Made by a program: the position numbers and the translations under genes. From Cedecea neteri (GTDB lineage: Bacteria; Pseudomonadota; Gammaproteobacteria; Enterobacterales; Enterobacteriaceae), in NCBI RefSeq assembly GCF_000758325.1, contig NZ_CP009459.1, positions 4,092,001 to 4,156,000 on the forward strand: a DNA stretch of 64,000 nt, in the 5' to 3' direction. The stretch's first letter is position 1; each line of letters starts with the position of its first letter. Under the pieces are notes generated by a model. The model was not told the DNA's origin. It did no database searches and worked only from the letters and a program-made list of their open reading frames with translations. Below, in pieces: positions 18,344 through 28,904 of the stretch.

Positions 18344-19243
18344 ATGAAATTCGTTAACGTTAGTCAATCACTGGCCGTGGTGTTGAGTATTTTCGTGTTT
18401 TCGGCTTCTGCCCGGGCCGATATGGTGAGTGATTTCTATAACAGCATGGTGAATAAAACGATTACCTGGCAGAACGCCAATGCACGTTTTGAAAGTATGG
18501 ATGCAACGCAACAGCAGGCTGTGCGAGATTATGACCACGCCCATAATACAAACTTTACGAGTGATTTTGTGAGTGGGATTACCACCACGCCGCATCTGGA
18601 TGCCCCACATTCTATCGTCGCCAGCACACTTACGCCGTCAAAGACGACGGTTGTGGACCCGATAGTACCGCCCACAATGGACAAGGGTAGACACCTGGAC
18701 AGCACGGCAACAGATGCCGACCGCCAGGCAGCCAAAGATAAAGCGATGGTCGAATACGTTCAATCCCACGTTAAAAACGGTGTGGATGGTAAAAACGGAA
18801 CAGATGGTATCAACGGCAAAAATGGCCTGGTGACCACTGAAACGAAACTCGATACGGCAACGCAGGCGCGCGTTTCCACTAACGCTAACAATATTTCTTT
18901 AAATACTGAACACGCAGAAAATAATACCCGCCTGATTCAGGACAACAGCCAGTCGATAGGCAAATTAAATAACGCATTCTCTGCATTAAAAGATGAAGTT
19001 AACCATAATCAAAAAGAGGCCAACGCGGGTATTTCTGGCGCGATGGCAATGAGCAATATACCGCAGGTTATGAATAATCAAACCGTGGCTATAGGGGCAG
19101 GTATTGGCGGCTATGAAGGCGAAAATGCTTTAGCCGTGGGCGCCTCTACACGTATCGGAAATACTGTTGTTGTGAAAGCCACCGTCAGTGACGATACGGA
19201 AAACAATGTGGGTTACGGCGCGGGGTTATCTGTAGGCTGGTAA
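18344..19243 (+). CDS. Short trimeric autotransporter-like adhesin with YadA anchor
   Basis: 299 residues from ATG 18344 (MKFVNVSQSL). Signal peptide to about residue 25 (SASARA). Residues 26-145 form an unrecognised head; 146-161 is a collagen-like run of Gly-x-x (GVDGKNGTDGINGKNG); 165-225 is a coiled-coil-like stalk rich in Asn; 225-299 is a YadA-type anchor (VAIGAGIGGYEGENALAVG ... GAGLSVGW) ending in the aromatic Trp. Such proteins trimerise in the outer membrane and mediate adhesion. It is much shorter than YadA. An FNR-like box lies upstream. Next to lpxO, it makes a small surface-remodelling pair. Confidence 0.85.
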   Translation: MKFVNVSQSLAVVLSIFVFSASARADMVSDFYNSMVNKTITWQNANARFESMDATQQQAVRDYDHAHNTNFTSDFVSGITTTPHLDAPHSIVASTLTPSKTTVVDPIVPPTMDKGRHLDSTATDADRQAAKDKAMVEYVQSHVKNGVDGKNGTDGINGKNGLVTTETKLDTATQARVSTNANNISLNTEHAENNTRLIQDNSQSIGKLNNAFSALKDEVNHNQKEANAGISGAMAMSNIPQVMNNQTVAIGAGIGGYEGENALAVGASTRIGNTVVVKATVSDDTENNVGYGAGLSVGW

Positions 19244-19380
19244 GTTTTTCCAGGCAACATTTACTTCGCTAAAACCACTGCTAAGCTCTATTTCAGCGCC
19301 TTTTCAAAGGCGCATTTTTGGCAGTCGGGGCTTTGGCCCGGCAGGGAATGAGCAGAAAAACACAGTGGTCAGATAACAAT

Positions 19381-20283
19381 ATGAAATATATTATTTTACT
19401 CATCATTATTATTTCAGTGGTCTATGTGCATTACCGCGGCAAGATTCGTTTTCGTTTCTGGCGGCAGCTGTCGGACCATTCCACGTTTACCGCCCCGCTT
19501 AACGGTTTTATGTATCTTTTCTCCAGGGTGCCGAATACGCCCTATTTAACACCGGAAACCTTTCCCGAGCTGACAAAGCTGCGGGAAAACTGGGAAGTGA
19601 TCCGCGACGAAGGTATGCATCTGCAACAAATGGAGCAGATAAAAGCCGCAGAAAAATTTAACGACGCCGGTTTCAACTCCTTCTTTAAAACGGGCTGGAA
19701 GCGCTTTTACCTGAAATGGTATGAAAACGCTCACCCGTCGGCCAGCATACTGTGCCCGAAAACCACCGAACTGCTGCGCACCATTCCGTCCATCAAAGCT
19801 GCGATGTTCGCCACCCTGCCCGACGGCAGCCGCCTGCCGAGGCACCGGGACCCGTACGCCGGTTCGCTGCGTTTTCACCTTGGGCTTGCGACCCCGAATG
19901 ACGATCGCTGCTTCATTGAAGTGGACGGGAAACGCTATAGCTGGCGGGACGGCGAAGGCGTACTGTTCGATGAAACCTATATTCACTACGCGGAAAACAC
20001 CAGCGGCGAAAATCGCCTGATTTTGTTCTGCGACGTGGAAAGACCGATGCGCTACCGCTGGGCTCAGGCGGTTAATCACTGGCTGGGGCGTAACCTGATG
20101 AGCGCCGCGTCGGCACCTAACGATGAAAACGACCGTATCGGTGGTATCAACCGTGCATTCCGCTACATCTATCAGATTCGTATCGTCGGCAAGAAGCTGA
20201 AAAGCTGGAATAAGACGGTGTACTACATCGTGAAATGGTTCCTGTTCGGCGGGATTGCCGTGCTTATCTGGCAGGCGTTTTAA
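19381..20283 (+). CDS. lpxO: LpxO-like lipid A 2-hydroxylase (Fe(II)/2-oxoglutarate dioxygenase)
   Basis: 300 residues from ATG 19381, close to LpxO of Salmonella (about 302). N-terminal TM helix (2-18) and a C-terminal hydrophobic helix (about 283-299); catalytic Asp/Asn-beta-hydroxylase-fold domain between. The iron ligands are seen as His155-x-Asp157 in RHRDPYAG and His202 in YIHYAEN, with Arg212 in NRLIL for 2-oxoglutarate. LpxO hydroxylates the 3'-secondary acyl chain of lipid A at the inner membrane, using O2. E. coli K-12 lacks it. Ends at a bidirectional terminator. Confidence 0.9.
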   Translation: MKYIILLIIIISVVYVHYRGKIRFRFWRQLSDHSTFTAPLNGFMYLFSRVPNTPYLTPETFPELTKLRENWEVIRDEGMHLQQMEQIKAAEKFNDAGFNSFFKTGWKRFYLKWYENAHPSASILCPKTTELLRTIPSIKAAMFATLPDGSRLPRHRDPYAGSLRFHLGLATPNDDRCFIEVDGKRYSWRDGEGVLFDETYIHYAENTSGENRLILFCDVERPMRYRWAQAVNHWLGRNLMSAASAPNDENDRIGGINRAFRYIYQIRIVGKKLKSWNKTVYYIVKWFLFGGIAVLIWQAF

Positions 20284-20290
20284 GCAAAAA

Positions 20291-20316
20291 ATCGGGCCTC
20301 TTAAAAGAGGCCCGAT
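20291..20316. terminator. Bidirectional Rho-independent terminator
   Basis: ATCGGGCCTCTT / AAGAGGCCCGAT, an 11-12 bp stem with a tiny loop, with A-run on the left and TTTC on the right, separates lpxO from the convergent doxX gene. Confidence 0.85.
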
Positions 20317-20326
20317 TTCAAACGAA

Positions 20327-20731
20327 TTACCGCAGTTGACGCTGCAGGCGGCGCGTATCAAAGCTCAGGGATGTCGCCCCTAGCGCAGAGATTTGCAGCA
20401 GGCCCGACGCAATCATCAGGTTCTTCAGGAAGTGCAGCACGGTGTTCTGGTCAGCAAAGTTGTGGTGGAAAAACACCGCAGTCGCCACGGTGAACACGGC
20501 CAGCAGCGCCGCAACCAGCCGGGTGCGGTAACCCACCAGCAGCAGGACGCCGCCCCCGACCTCAGCCAACAGAGCAATAAGATACCCCAGTAACGGGAAT
20601 GGCAGTCCTACCGATGCGATATAGCCCTGCGTCGCCTCAGGTGCAGCAATTTTCCCCAACCCGCTGACGATAAAAATCGCGGCAATCACAATGCGACCCA
20701 CGGTCGCGAAATTAGTAGCGTATCTGTCCAT
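20327..20731 (-). CDS. DoxX-family membrane protein
   Basis: 134 residues, four predicted TM helices (about 10-28, 45-66, 72-90, 102-122). The sequence FIVSGLGKI and the GYxxRLVA region are typical of the DoxX family, whose enterobacterial members are often linked to redox or thiosulfate/quinone stress. It lies 38 bases after the azoreductase gene on the same strand, so the two probably form an operon under the divergent LysR regulator. Confidence 0.85.
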   Translation of the reverse strand: MDRYATNFATVGRIVIAAIFIVSGLGKIAAPEATQGYIASVGLPFPLLGYLIALLAEVGGGVLLLVGYRTRLVAALLAVFTVATAVFFHHNFADQNTVLHFLKNLMIASGLLQISALGATSLSFDTRRLQRQLR

Positions 20732-20769
20732 TCGGATTTCCCGTTAAATTAACTGGTGCCCGGCCGTTA

Positions 20770-21381
20770 TCAGGCCAGCGACGCAATCTGGTTTTTCGCA
20801 TCTGCAATTGCGGCACTTTTCGCTTCGTCGCCACGGCCCAGGTTTTCTGCGCGGATAATGGTCACGTCGGTCAGGCCAATAAATCCCAGCACCGCTTTCA
20901 GATAGGATTCCTGATGCTCCAGGAATGCCGCCGGGCTGTCACCGGTGTACTGACCGCCGCGAGAAGAAGCGATAAACACTTTTTTGCCTTTTGGCAGCAG
21001 GCCTTCCGGGCCGTTGGCGCCGTACTGGAAGGTGCGTCCAGCCACACAAACGCGGTCGATCCACGCCTTAAGCTGGGATGGAATAGAGAAGTTGTACATC
21101 GGCACGCCAATGACAATCACATCCGCGGCGAACAGGTCGTCAATAAACGCCCCACCGGCAGCGAGATCTGCACCCAGCTCAGCGTCGGTCACTTCTGCGC
21201 CCTGGAAAGCGGCAATGTGCTTGTCCGACAGGTGCTGAGCCGGGGACTGCACCAGGTCGCGGTAAATAACGGTGGCACCGGGGTGCAGCGTTTTCTGGCG
21301 GGCAACAATCTCCGCCGACAGCTGGCGGCTGACGGAATAACCGCCCAGAACACTGGTATCAATATGCAGGATAGTCGACAT
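20770..21381 (-). CDS. FMN-dependent NADH:quinone/azo reductase (AzoR family)
   Basis: 203 residues from ATG 21381 (MSTILHIDTSVLGGYS); AGAGG precedes it by 8 bases, and the longer upstream frame is not family-like. Flavodoxin-like fold: phosphate-binding DTSVLGGYSVSR, the conserved PMYNFSIPSQLKAWIDR and SRGGQY. Members reduce quinones and azo dyes in the cytoplasm. It is a paralogue-like relative of E. coli AzoR rather than a clear orthologue. Forms an operon with doxX and is divergent from a LysR regulator at 21637. Confidence 0.88.
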   Translation of the reverse strand: MSTILHIDTSVLGGYSVSRQLSAEIVARQKTLHPGATVIYRDLVQSPAQHLSDKHIAAFQGAEVTDAELGADLAAGGAFIDDLFAADVIVIGVPMYNFSIPSQLKAWIDRVCVAGRTFQYGANGPEGLLPKGKKVFIASSRGGQYTGDSPAAFLEHQESYLKAVLGFIGLTDVTIIRAENLGRGDEAKSAAIADAKNQIASLA

Positions 21382-21636
21382 AGTTTTAGCCTCTGAAATG
21401 GAGCCTGGTTTAGGGGATAAGCGCGTTAAGAGTTTTTTTAAAGCCGTTAACATAGGTGTGCTCAATCTTTAAGATTCGCTGAACATGGCTGCCACTATGC
21501 CACCGCCTTTCCCACCCGAATAGCCGTTATATTTCGATGCAATCCATCGCCCTGACCGATACATCACCGCCAATGACAAAGCCTTACCGAAGGGCTATAT
21601 TGCGCTTCATCCCTTCACTGCCACGCAGGAATCACA

Positions 21637-22572
21637 ATGCTGGACGGTATTTCGCTGGACCAACTTCGCACGTTTATTGCCGCCGTCGATGAAGGCAGCT
21701 TCTCTGCGGCCGCCCGCAAGATGTACCGAGCCCAGTCGGTGATCAGCGATTTGATTAAGGGGCTGGAAGCCCAGATCGGCGTGCAGCTGTTCGACCGTTC
21801 CGGCCGCTACCCAAAGCTAACGCCTGAGGGGGAAGTGCTGCTGATCGACGCCCGCTGCATTGTTTCTGGTGTTGATTTTATGAAGGCGAGAGCGCGCGGT
21901 ATGTCGTCCGGGCTGGAATCGGAACTCTCGGTGGTGGTGGACGTTTTCTTCCCGCTGGAGGCGATGACGTCGGCAGCCAAAGCCTTCCGCGAACAGTTTC
22001 CCGGCACGCCGCTGCGCCTGTTTGTTGAGGCGCTGGGCGGCGGCTACAAACCGGTGCTTAACGGCAGTGCAGGGATTGGCATTCTGGGCTCACTGCCTGA
22101 TATGCCGGCCTCGCTGACCGGGGAACGTCTGACCGGCGTTTCGCTGGTGATGGTGGCCGCGCCCGATCACCCGCTGGCGCAGTTCGAAGGCATGGTGCCA
22201 AAAGCGGAGCTGACCAAACACGTTCAGCTGGTGCTGACCGACCGCTCGGAGCTTTCCAAAGGGAAAGAGTTTGGCGTGATGTCGCCTTCCACCTGGCGGC
22301 TGGGCGATCTGCTGGCCAAACACGCCTTTTTGCTCGACGGCCTCGGCTGGGGCAGCATGCCGTCACACGTTGTCGAACGGGATATTCGCGAGGGGCGGCT
22401 GGTGCGGCTGAGCATTGAGGATGTTCCGCCGGGCGGGCTCGCGCTGCCGATGTTTGGCGTCTACCCGATTGCCTCCCCGCCCGGCCCGGCCGGTCGCTGG
22501 CTGATTGAGCGGCTTAAAAACCTCTGCCCGGCAAAACTGGCCGCCAGTTCGCCCAAAACTAGCGGCGAATAA
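21637..22572 (+). CDS. LysR-family transcriptional regulator
   Basis: 311 residues. N-terminal winged HTH (about 6-65) with LRTFIAAVDEGSFSAAARKM, then linker helix and substrate-binding domain. Start ATG 21637 follows CGCAGGAATCACA. Divergent from the azoreductase-DoxX pair with a 255-base gap, so it likely controls that operon, perhaps in response to quinones or electrophiles; this is inference. Its 3' end overlaps the convergent acetyltransferase gene by 14 bases. Confidence 0.9.
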   Translation: MLDGISLDQLRTFIAAVDEGSFSAAARKMYRAQSVISDLIKGLEAQIGVQLFDRSGRYPKLTPEGEVLLIDARCIVSGVDFMKARARGMSSGLESELSVVVDVFFPLEAMTSAAKAFREQFPGTPLRLFVEALGGGYKPVLNGSAGIGILGSLPDMPASLTGERLTGVSLVMVAAPDHPLAQFEGMVPKAELTKHVQLVLTDRSELSKGKEFGVMSPSTWRLGDLLAKHAFLLDGLGWGSMPSHVVERDIREGRLVRLSIEDVPPGGLALPMFGVYPIASPPGPAGRWLIERLKNLCPAKLAASSPKTSGE

Positions 22573-22999
22573 ACAACCGGTGAGTCATCCTCGCCTCACC
22601 GGAAACGGCCTGAAATCCAGCCGCTTCATAAAAACGAAAGGCGTGTTCGGGAGCATGGGTGTTATAAAAATCAAACCAGTGCTCTCCGCCGGCAATCAGG
22701 GCCTTCAGCAGTTGCTGCCCTACCCCTTTCCCCCGCCAGGCAGGGCTAAGGTAAAGGTGTCGAATACGCCCCGCGCGCTCATCGCCTGAAAACGGGTCGC
22801 GATTCAGCCCACCAATACCGACCAGTTCTTCACCAGCAAAGACACCCAGTAGTTTTTCACCAGGGAAGTCAAAACGGTTTTCTCCGCTAAGCCAGTTTGC
22901 TTCAAGGCGGCGCAGCATATTGTAATGTTCCTCAATGCTTTGCGCTTTGAGTGAGGCAAAGCCTTTGTTATCCGGCGTCACCAACATTATTCGTAGCAC
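22559..22999 (-). CDS. GNAT-family N-acetyltransferase
   Basis: 146 residues from GTG 22999, chosen because GGAGG sits 7 bases upstream; a longer frame to 23023 lacks this. The acetyl-CoA binding motif is HLYLSPAWRGKGVGQQLLKAL (about residues 82-102, V..xxRGxGxG). A wide range of substrates is possible. It is transcribed leftward just after the kinase-like gene (start-stop gap 26 bases), so the two may be co-transcribed. Confidence 0.85.
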   Translation of the reverse strand: MLRIMLVTPDNKGFASLKAQSIEEHYNMLRRLEANWLSGENRFDFPGEKLLGVFAGEELVGIGGLNRDPFSGDERAGRIRHLYLSPAWRGKGVGQQLLKALIAGGEHWFDFYNTHAPEHAFRFYEAAGFQAVSGEARMTHRLFIRR

Positions 23000-23025
23000 A
23001 GTTATCCCTCCCATTAATCCCACTG

Positions 23026-23772
<747 letters not shown>

Positions 23773-23776
23773 CTAT

Positions 23777-23795
23777 GAGATCGATTATCATTCCC
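23777..23795 (+). promoter_or_regulatory. Fur-box-like sequence upstream of the iron-binding protein gene
   Basis: GATTAT-C-ATTCCC within this segment resembles the last part of the Fur 6-6-1-6 array (GATAAT GATAAT C ATTATC). It lies about 30 bases before the start at 23827. Moderate match; gene context supports iron control. Confidence 0.4.
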
Positions 23796-23826
23796 TTCCT
23801 AAAATTTCCCGTTCTGAAGGTCATCC

Positions 23827-24957
23827 ATGTTCACAGTGTTTACCGCCAAAGCTCGCTGGCTGCTCGCCGCCGTTGCCCTGCTGAGCTTCGCCGCCCAGGC
23901 CGCCCCGATTGTTGTTACCGACGTAGCGGGCCGGGAAGTGACGCTGCCCCATCCGGCAAAGCGTGTGATGCTGGCCGATGCCCGAGCCCTGCTGGCGCTG
24001 AATATTATCCACCCGAAGGATCCGCTGGAAAACATCATTGCCTGGGATAACTCGCTGAAGACCAAAGCGCCTGACCTGGCGGACGCCTATGCGCGAAAAT
24101 TCCCGCAGGTGAGCAAAATCACGATGTTTGAAAACCCGTACTACACGGATTTCAGCGTTGAAAACGCGGTCACCTTACAGCCTGACCTGATCATTTTTGA
24201 CATCGGTGTACTGGCCAAGCTGAAGAACAGCGGCGTGCTGAGTAAGCTGGAAAAAGTGGGCATTCCGGTGCTGATTATCGACTTCCGCCAGCAGCCGTTG
24301 ACCAACACCCTGCCAAGCATCGAGCTGCTGGGTAAAGTGTTTGATGAGCAGAAAAACGCCGACGCGTTTATTCAGCATTACCAGCAGCGGATGAACCTGG
24401 TACGCGAGCGCGTAGCCACGCTGAAACCTGAGCAGCGCCCGAGCGTGTTTATTGAGCGCGCGGCAGGCATTCGCGGCGACGAATGTTGCCAGACCTTCGG
24501 CAAGGGCAGCTACGGCCAGTTTATTGATACCGCCGGTGGCAACAATATTGGCAGCAAACTGTTCCCGGAAATGAGCGGCCAGGTGAATACCGAGCAGGTG
24601 ATCACCAGCAACCCGGACTTTTACCTGATGACCGGAGCCGACTGGAACCGCGGTAACCGTTCGCCAAAAGCCGTGCCGTTAGGCTATATGGCCGATAAAG
24701 CCGTGGCCGAACAAAAGCTCAAAGGGCTGATGAACCGTACCGGCATTAACGTGCTGACGGCGGTGAAGGAGAAGCGCGTGATGGCAATTTATCATCAGTT
24801 CTACGACTCTCCGCTGAACTATATTGCGGTAGAAGCCATCGCGAAATTTCTGCACCCGGATCTGTTCAAGGACATCGACCCGCAGGCCGATATCGAGCAG
24901 GTTCATAAGCAGTTCACCGCATTGGACTACAGCGGCGTGTTCTGGGTCACCCCATAA
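23827..24957 (+). CDS. Periplasmic iron-siderophore ABC binding protein
   Basis: 376 residues with a signal peptide cleaved near AAQA-AP (about residue 25). Class III solute-binding (FepB/FecB/BtuF-like) fold: N-lobe begins IVVTDVAGREVTLPHPAKRVML, and the linker helix follows around FDIGVLAKL. It would bind a ferric chelate after passage through the receptor encoded just downstream. No permease or ATPase gene is adjacent, so it must share an inner-membrane transporter encoded elsewhere. AAGG before ATG 23827 supports the start. Confidence 0.87.
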   Translation: MFTVFTAKARWLLAAVALLSFAAQAAPIVVTDVAGREVTLPHPAKRVMLADARALLALNIIHPKDPLENIIAWDNSLKTKAPDLADAYARKFPQVSKITMFENPYYTDFSVENAVTLQPDLIIFDIGVLAKLKNSGVLSKLEKVGIPVLIIDFRQQPLTNTLPSIELLGKVFDEQKNADAFIQHYQQRMNLVRERVATLKPEQRPSVFIERAAGIRGDECCQTFGKGSYGQFIDTAGGNNIGSKLFPEMSGQVNTEQVITSNPDFYLMTGADWNRGNRSPKAVPLGYMADKAVAEQKLKGLMNRTGINVLTAVKEKRVMAIYHQFYDSPLNYIAVEAIAKFLHPDLFKDIDPQADIEQVHKQFTALDYSGVFWVTP

Positions 24958-25003
24958 AGTAAAAACAATCCGGGCTGAATCCAAAGCCCGGCCATCCGAT
25001 TCG

Positions 25004-25035
25004 CCGAGCGCTAAGTCCATTGCTCGGTTTTTTTT
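25004..25035 (+). terminator. Rho-independent terminator after the binding-protein gene
   Basis: CCGAGC / GCTCGG stem followed by eight T residues. It separates the binding protein from the receptor gene, so the latter has its own promoter. A second stem (CCGGGC/GCCCGG, 24970-24991) precedes it. Confidence 0.85.
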
Positions 25036-25088
25036 GCTTACTTTTTGTCTTATTCCGAATTATTGCTTAACAAAACTATTTACTTGAA

Positions 25089-25107
25089 AATAATTATCAT
25101 TAAGATT
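25089..25107 (+). promoter_or_regulatory. Fur box upstream of the TonB-dependent receptor
   Basis: AATAATTATCATTAAGATT matches the 19-bp Fur consensus at about 12 of 19 positions, in an AT-rich promoter 54 bases before the start. Fits iron-repressed expression. Confidence 0.55.
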
Positions 25108-25160
25108 GTCATTTCTAAAAAATACACATAACAGCAAACCAACGTTGTAAAGGAATGATG

Positions 25161-27296
25161 ATGCGCCCCCTTTTTCGTGTCTCTCTTCTGGCAAGCGCTA
25201 TAGCATTTGCGCTGCCAGCGCTCGCCGCAGATAACACTCAAACAGATAAAGCTCCCGCAGATAAAAAAGCTGACGACATTACCGTCGTCGGCAACTGGCT
25301 GGATAACCCGGACACCAGCACCGTGCTGCTTAACCACCCTGGCGCTCGCTCGATCGTGACCGATCAGCAGCTTCGTGAACAAGGCTCAGAGACGGTAGCA
25401 GATGCGCTGAAAGGCATTCCTGGCGTCCAGGTGCGTGACAGCAACGGCACCGGCGGCAGCGACATTTCGCTCAACGTTGGCGTGCGCGGCCTGACTTCAC
25501 GTCTGTCACCGCGCTCCACCATCCTGATGGACGGCGTGCCTTTGGCGGTGGCGCCTTACGGCCAGCCACAGCTTTCCATGGCACCGCTGGGCATCGGTAA
25601 CATTCAGTCCGTGGACGTGGTTCGCGGCGGCGGCGCGGTGCGCTATGGGCCGCAAAACGTCGGCGGCGTGATTAACTTTGTCACTCGCGACATTCCTAAA
25701 GAATTTGGCGGCACCGTCAGCGCGCAGACCCAGGGCGCCAGCCACGGCGGCCTGAAGACGCTGACCAGCGCGTCCGTGGGCGGCACGTCCGATAACGGTT
25801 TTGGCGCAGAACTGCTTTACTCCGGCCTGCACGGCCAGGGCTACCGGGACAGCAACGACAATACCGACATCGACGATTTCATGCTGAAGACCAAGTACAA
25901 CTTCACCGATCGCGATGAGCTGCAGGCTAACTTCCACTATTACGATGCCAAAGCCGGGATGCCGGGTGGCCTGAGCAGCGCTCAGTACGCCGCTAACCCG
26001 TTCCAGTCCACGCGTCCGTGGGATCAGTTTGAAGGCCGCCGCAAGGATATGTCCTTCAAATATAAGCACACCGAAGACGATAAAAAGCTGGAAGTCCTGA
26101 CCTACTTTACCGACAGCTATCGCGGCAGCGATATTGCCCAGAAGTCCGGAGATAAAGGCCTGTACCAGATGGGCTCTTTCCCACGCCATTACACTACCTG
26201 GGCGGTGGAGCCAACCTACTCGCAGCTGTTCCGCTTCTGGGATATGTCTCATGAAGTTACCCTGGGCTATCGCTATCTCAATGAGACGGCCGATGAGAAG
26301 GCCTATCGCTCCGGCTCCTACGATCCGAATAAAACTTTCGCGATGCCGGACGCCTCGACCTACTATCAGCACACCTACGGCGGCACGGCGGCCAACGCAT
26401 TCTATATTGATGACGCCATCAACGTTAGCGACTGGACGATTACGCCAGGTCTGCGTTATGAAAGCATCAAAACGCACATCAGCGATGAATTTAATAAGAT
26501 CGATCGCCAGAAAACTTACAGCCAGCCGCTGCCTTCCCTGAGCGTGATGTACCACCTGACGGACTCCTGGAAACTGTTTGCCAACGCCAGCACCTCCTTC
26601 GGCAGCATGCAGTACTTCCAGCTGACCAAAGGCGGGAACGGTAGCCAGCCAGCGCCAGGCCTGACGCCTGAAAAAGCGCATACCTATGAGTTCGGTACCC
26701 GCTACGACGACACGGTGATCAAAGCCGAAGCGACGCTGTTCTATATCGACTTCAACGATCAGCTGCAGTACATCAGCAATACGGTAGGCTGGACCAACCT
26801 GGGTGCCACCAAGCATCAGGGGATTGAACTGGCGCTGAATTACGATCTGAGCGAGCTGAACCGCGCGCTGGACGGCGTGAGCGTGTACACCACTTACACC
26901 TATACCAAAGCGACAACCAACGACGGTGATTTCGCAGGGAAAGATCTGCCTTATTACTCCCGCCAGGTTTATACCGCAGGGACTCGCTATGCGACCGGCA
27001 ACTGGGTATGGAATCTGGACAGCTTTGCTCAGTCCAAGCAGCGCTCTCCGGGCACCGGCTCAACTTATGTCACCGACGAAAGCGCCGACGGACAACTGGG
27101 TAATATCGCAGGCTACATGGTGTGGAATATGCGCGGCGAGTATGACTTAGGGCCGTCAATGTCTCACTTGAAGCTCGGCGCAGGGATTAAAAACCTGTTC
27201 GATCAGCGGTATTACACTCGCTCCAGCGACAATAACTTCGGTAAATACGTAGGCGAGCCTCGCACCTTCTTCGTGCAGGCTTCGATGGCGTTCTGA
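25161..27296 (+). CDS. TonB-dependent ferric-chelate receptor (FecA-like, no signalling domain)
   Basis: About 711 residues. Three ATGs follow each other (25155, 25158, 25161); the third has the best spacing from AAAGGA (25149-25154). Signal peptide to about ALAA; TonB box DDITVVG near residue 40; plug domain with VRGLTSRLSPRSTILMDGVP and VDVVRGGGAVRYGPQNVGGVINFVTR, closely FecA-like; 22-strand barrel ending in the terminal Phe. Unlike FecA, it lacks the ~75-residue N-terminal signalling extension, and no fecIR genes are near, so it should be under Fur only. The substrate, perhaps ferric citrate or a related siderophore, is not provable here. Confidence 0.9.
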   Translation: MRPLFRVSLLASAIAFALPALAADNTQTDKAPADKKADDITVVGNWLDNPDTSTVLLNHPGARSIVTDQQLREQGSETVADALKGIPGVQVRDSNGTGGSDISLNVGVRGLTSRLSPRSTILMDGVPLAVAPYGQPQLSMAPLGIGNIQSVDVVRGGGAVRYGPQNVGGVINFVTRDIPKEFGGTVSAQTQGASHGGLKTLTSASVGGTSDNGFGAELLYSGLHGQGYRDSNDNTDIDDFMLKTKYNFTDRDELQANFHYYDAKAGMPGGLSSAQYAANPFQSTRPWDQFEGRRKDMSFKYKHTEDDKKLEVLTYFTDSYRGSDIAQKSGDKGLYQMGSFPRHYTTWAVEPTYSQLFRFWDMSHEVTLGYRYLNETADEKAYRSGSYDPNKTFAMPDASTYYQHTYGGTAANAFYIDDAINVSDWTITPGLRYESIKTHISDEFNKIDRQKTYSQPLPSLSVMYHLTDSWKLFANASTSFGSMQYFQLTKGGNGSQPAPGLTPEKAHTYEFGTRYDDTVIKAEATLFYIDFNDQLQYISNTVGWTNLGATKHQGIELALNYDLSELNRALDGVSVYTTYTYTKATTNDGDFAGKDLPYYSRQVYTAGTRYATGNWVWNLDSFAQSKQRSPGTGSTYVTDESADGQLGNIAGYMVWNMRGEYDLGPSMSHLKLGAGIKNLFDQRYYTRSSDNNFGKYVGEPRTFFVQASMAF

Positions 27297-27302
27297 TAAC
27301 GA

Positions 27303-27457
27303 CCCTCACCCTAACCCTCTCCCTAAAAGGGAGAGGGGATAAAACGGTGTTTCTCCCCTACCTTCAGGGGAGGATGAAGGGATAATGCGGTATTTCTCCC
27401 TCATCTTCCGGGGAATTTTTCCCCCTCTCCCTTTGGGAAGAGGGCCGGAGTGAGGGG
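27303..27457. repeat. Interspersed palindromic repeat, locus 2
   Basis: Begins CCCTCACCCTAACCCTCTCC and ends GAGGGCCGGAGTGAGGGG. Lies in the gap between the convergent receptor and ascB genes, filling nearly all of it. Same family as 7862-8012. Confidence 0.85.
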
Positions 27458-27461
27458 AAAA

Positions 27462-28904
<1,443 letters not shown>

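Noticed and set aside
25506-26816. 436-codon open frame antisense to the TonB-dependent receptor
   Set aside because: His/Val/Arg-rich composition typical of an antisense frame in GC-rich coding DNA.
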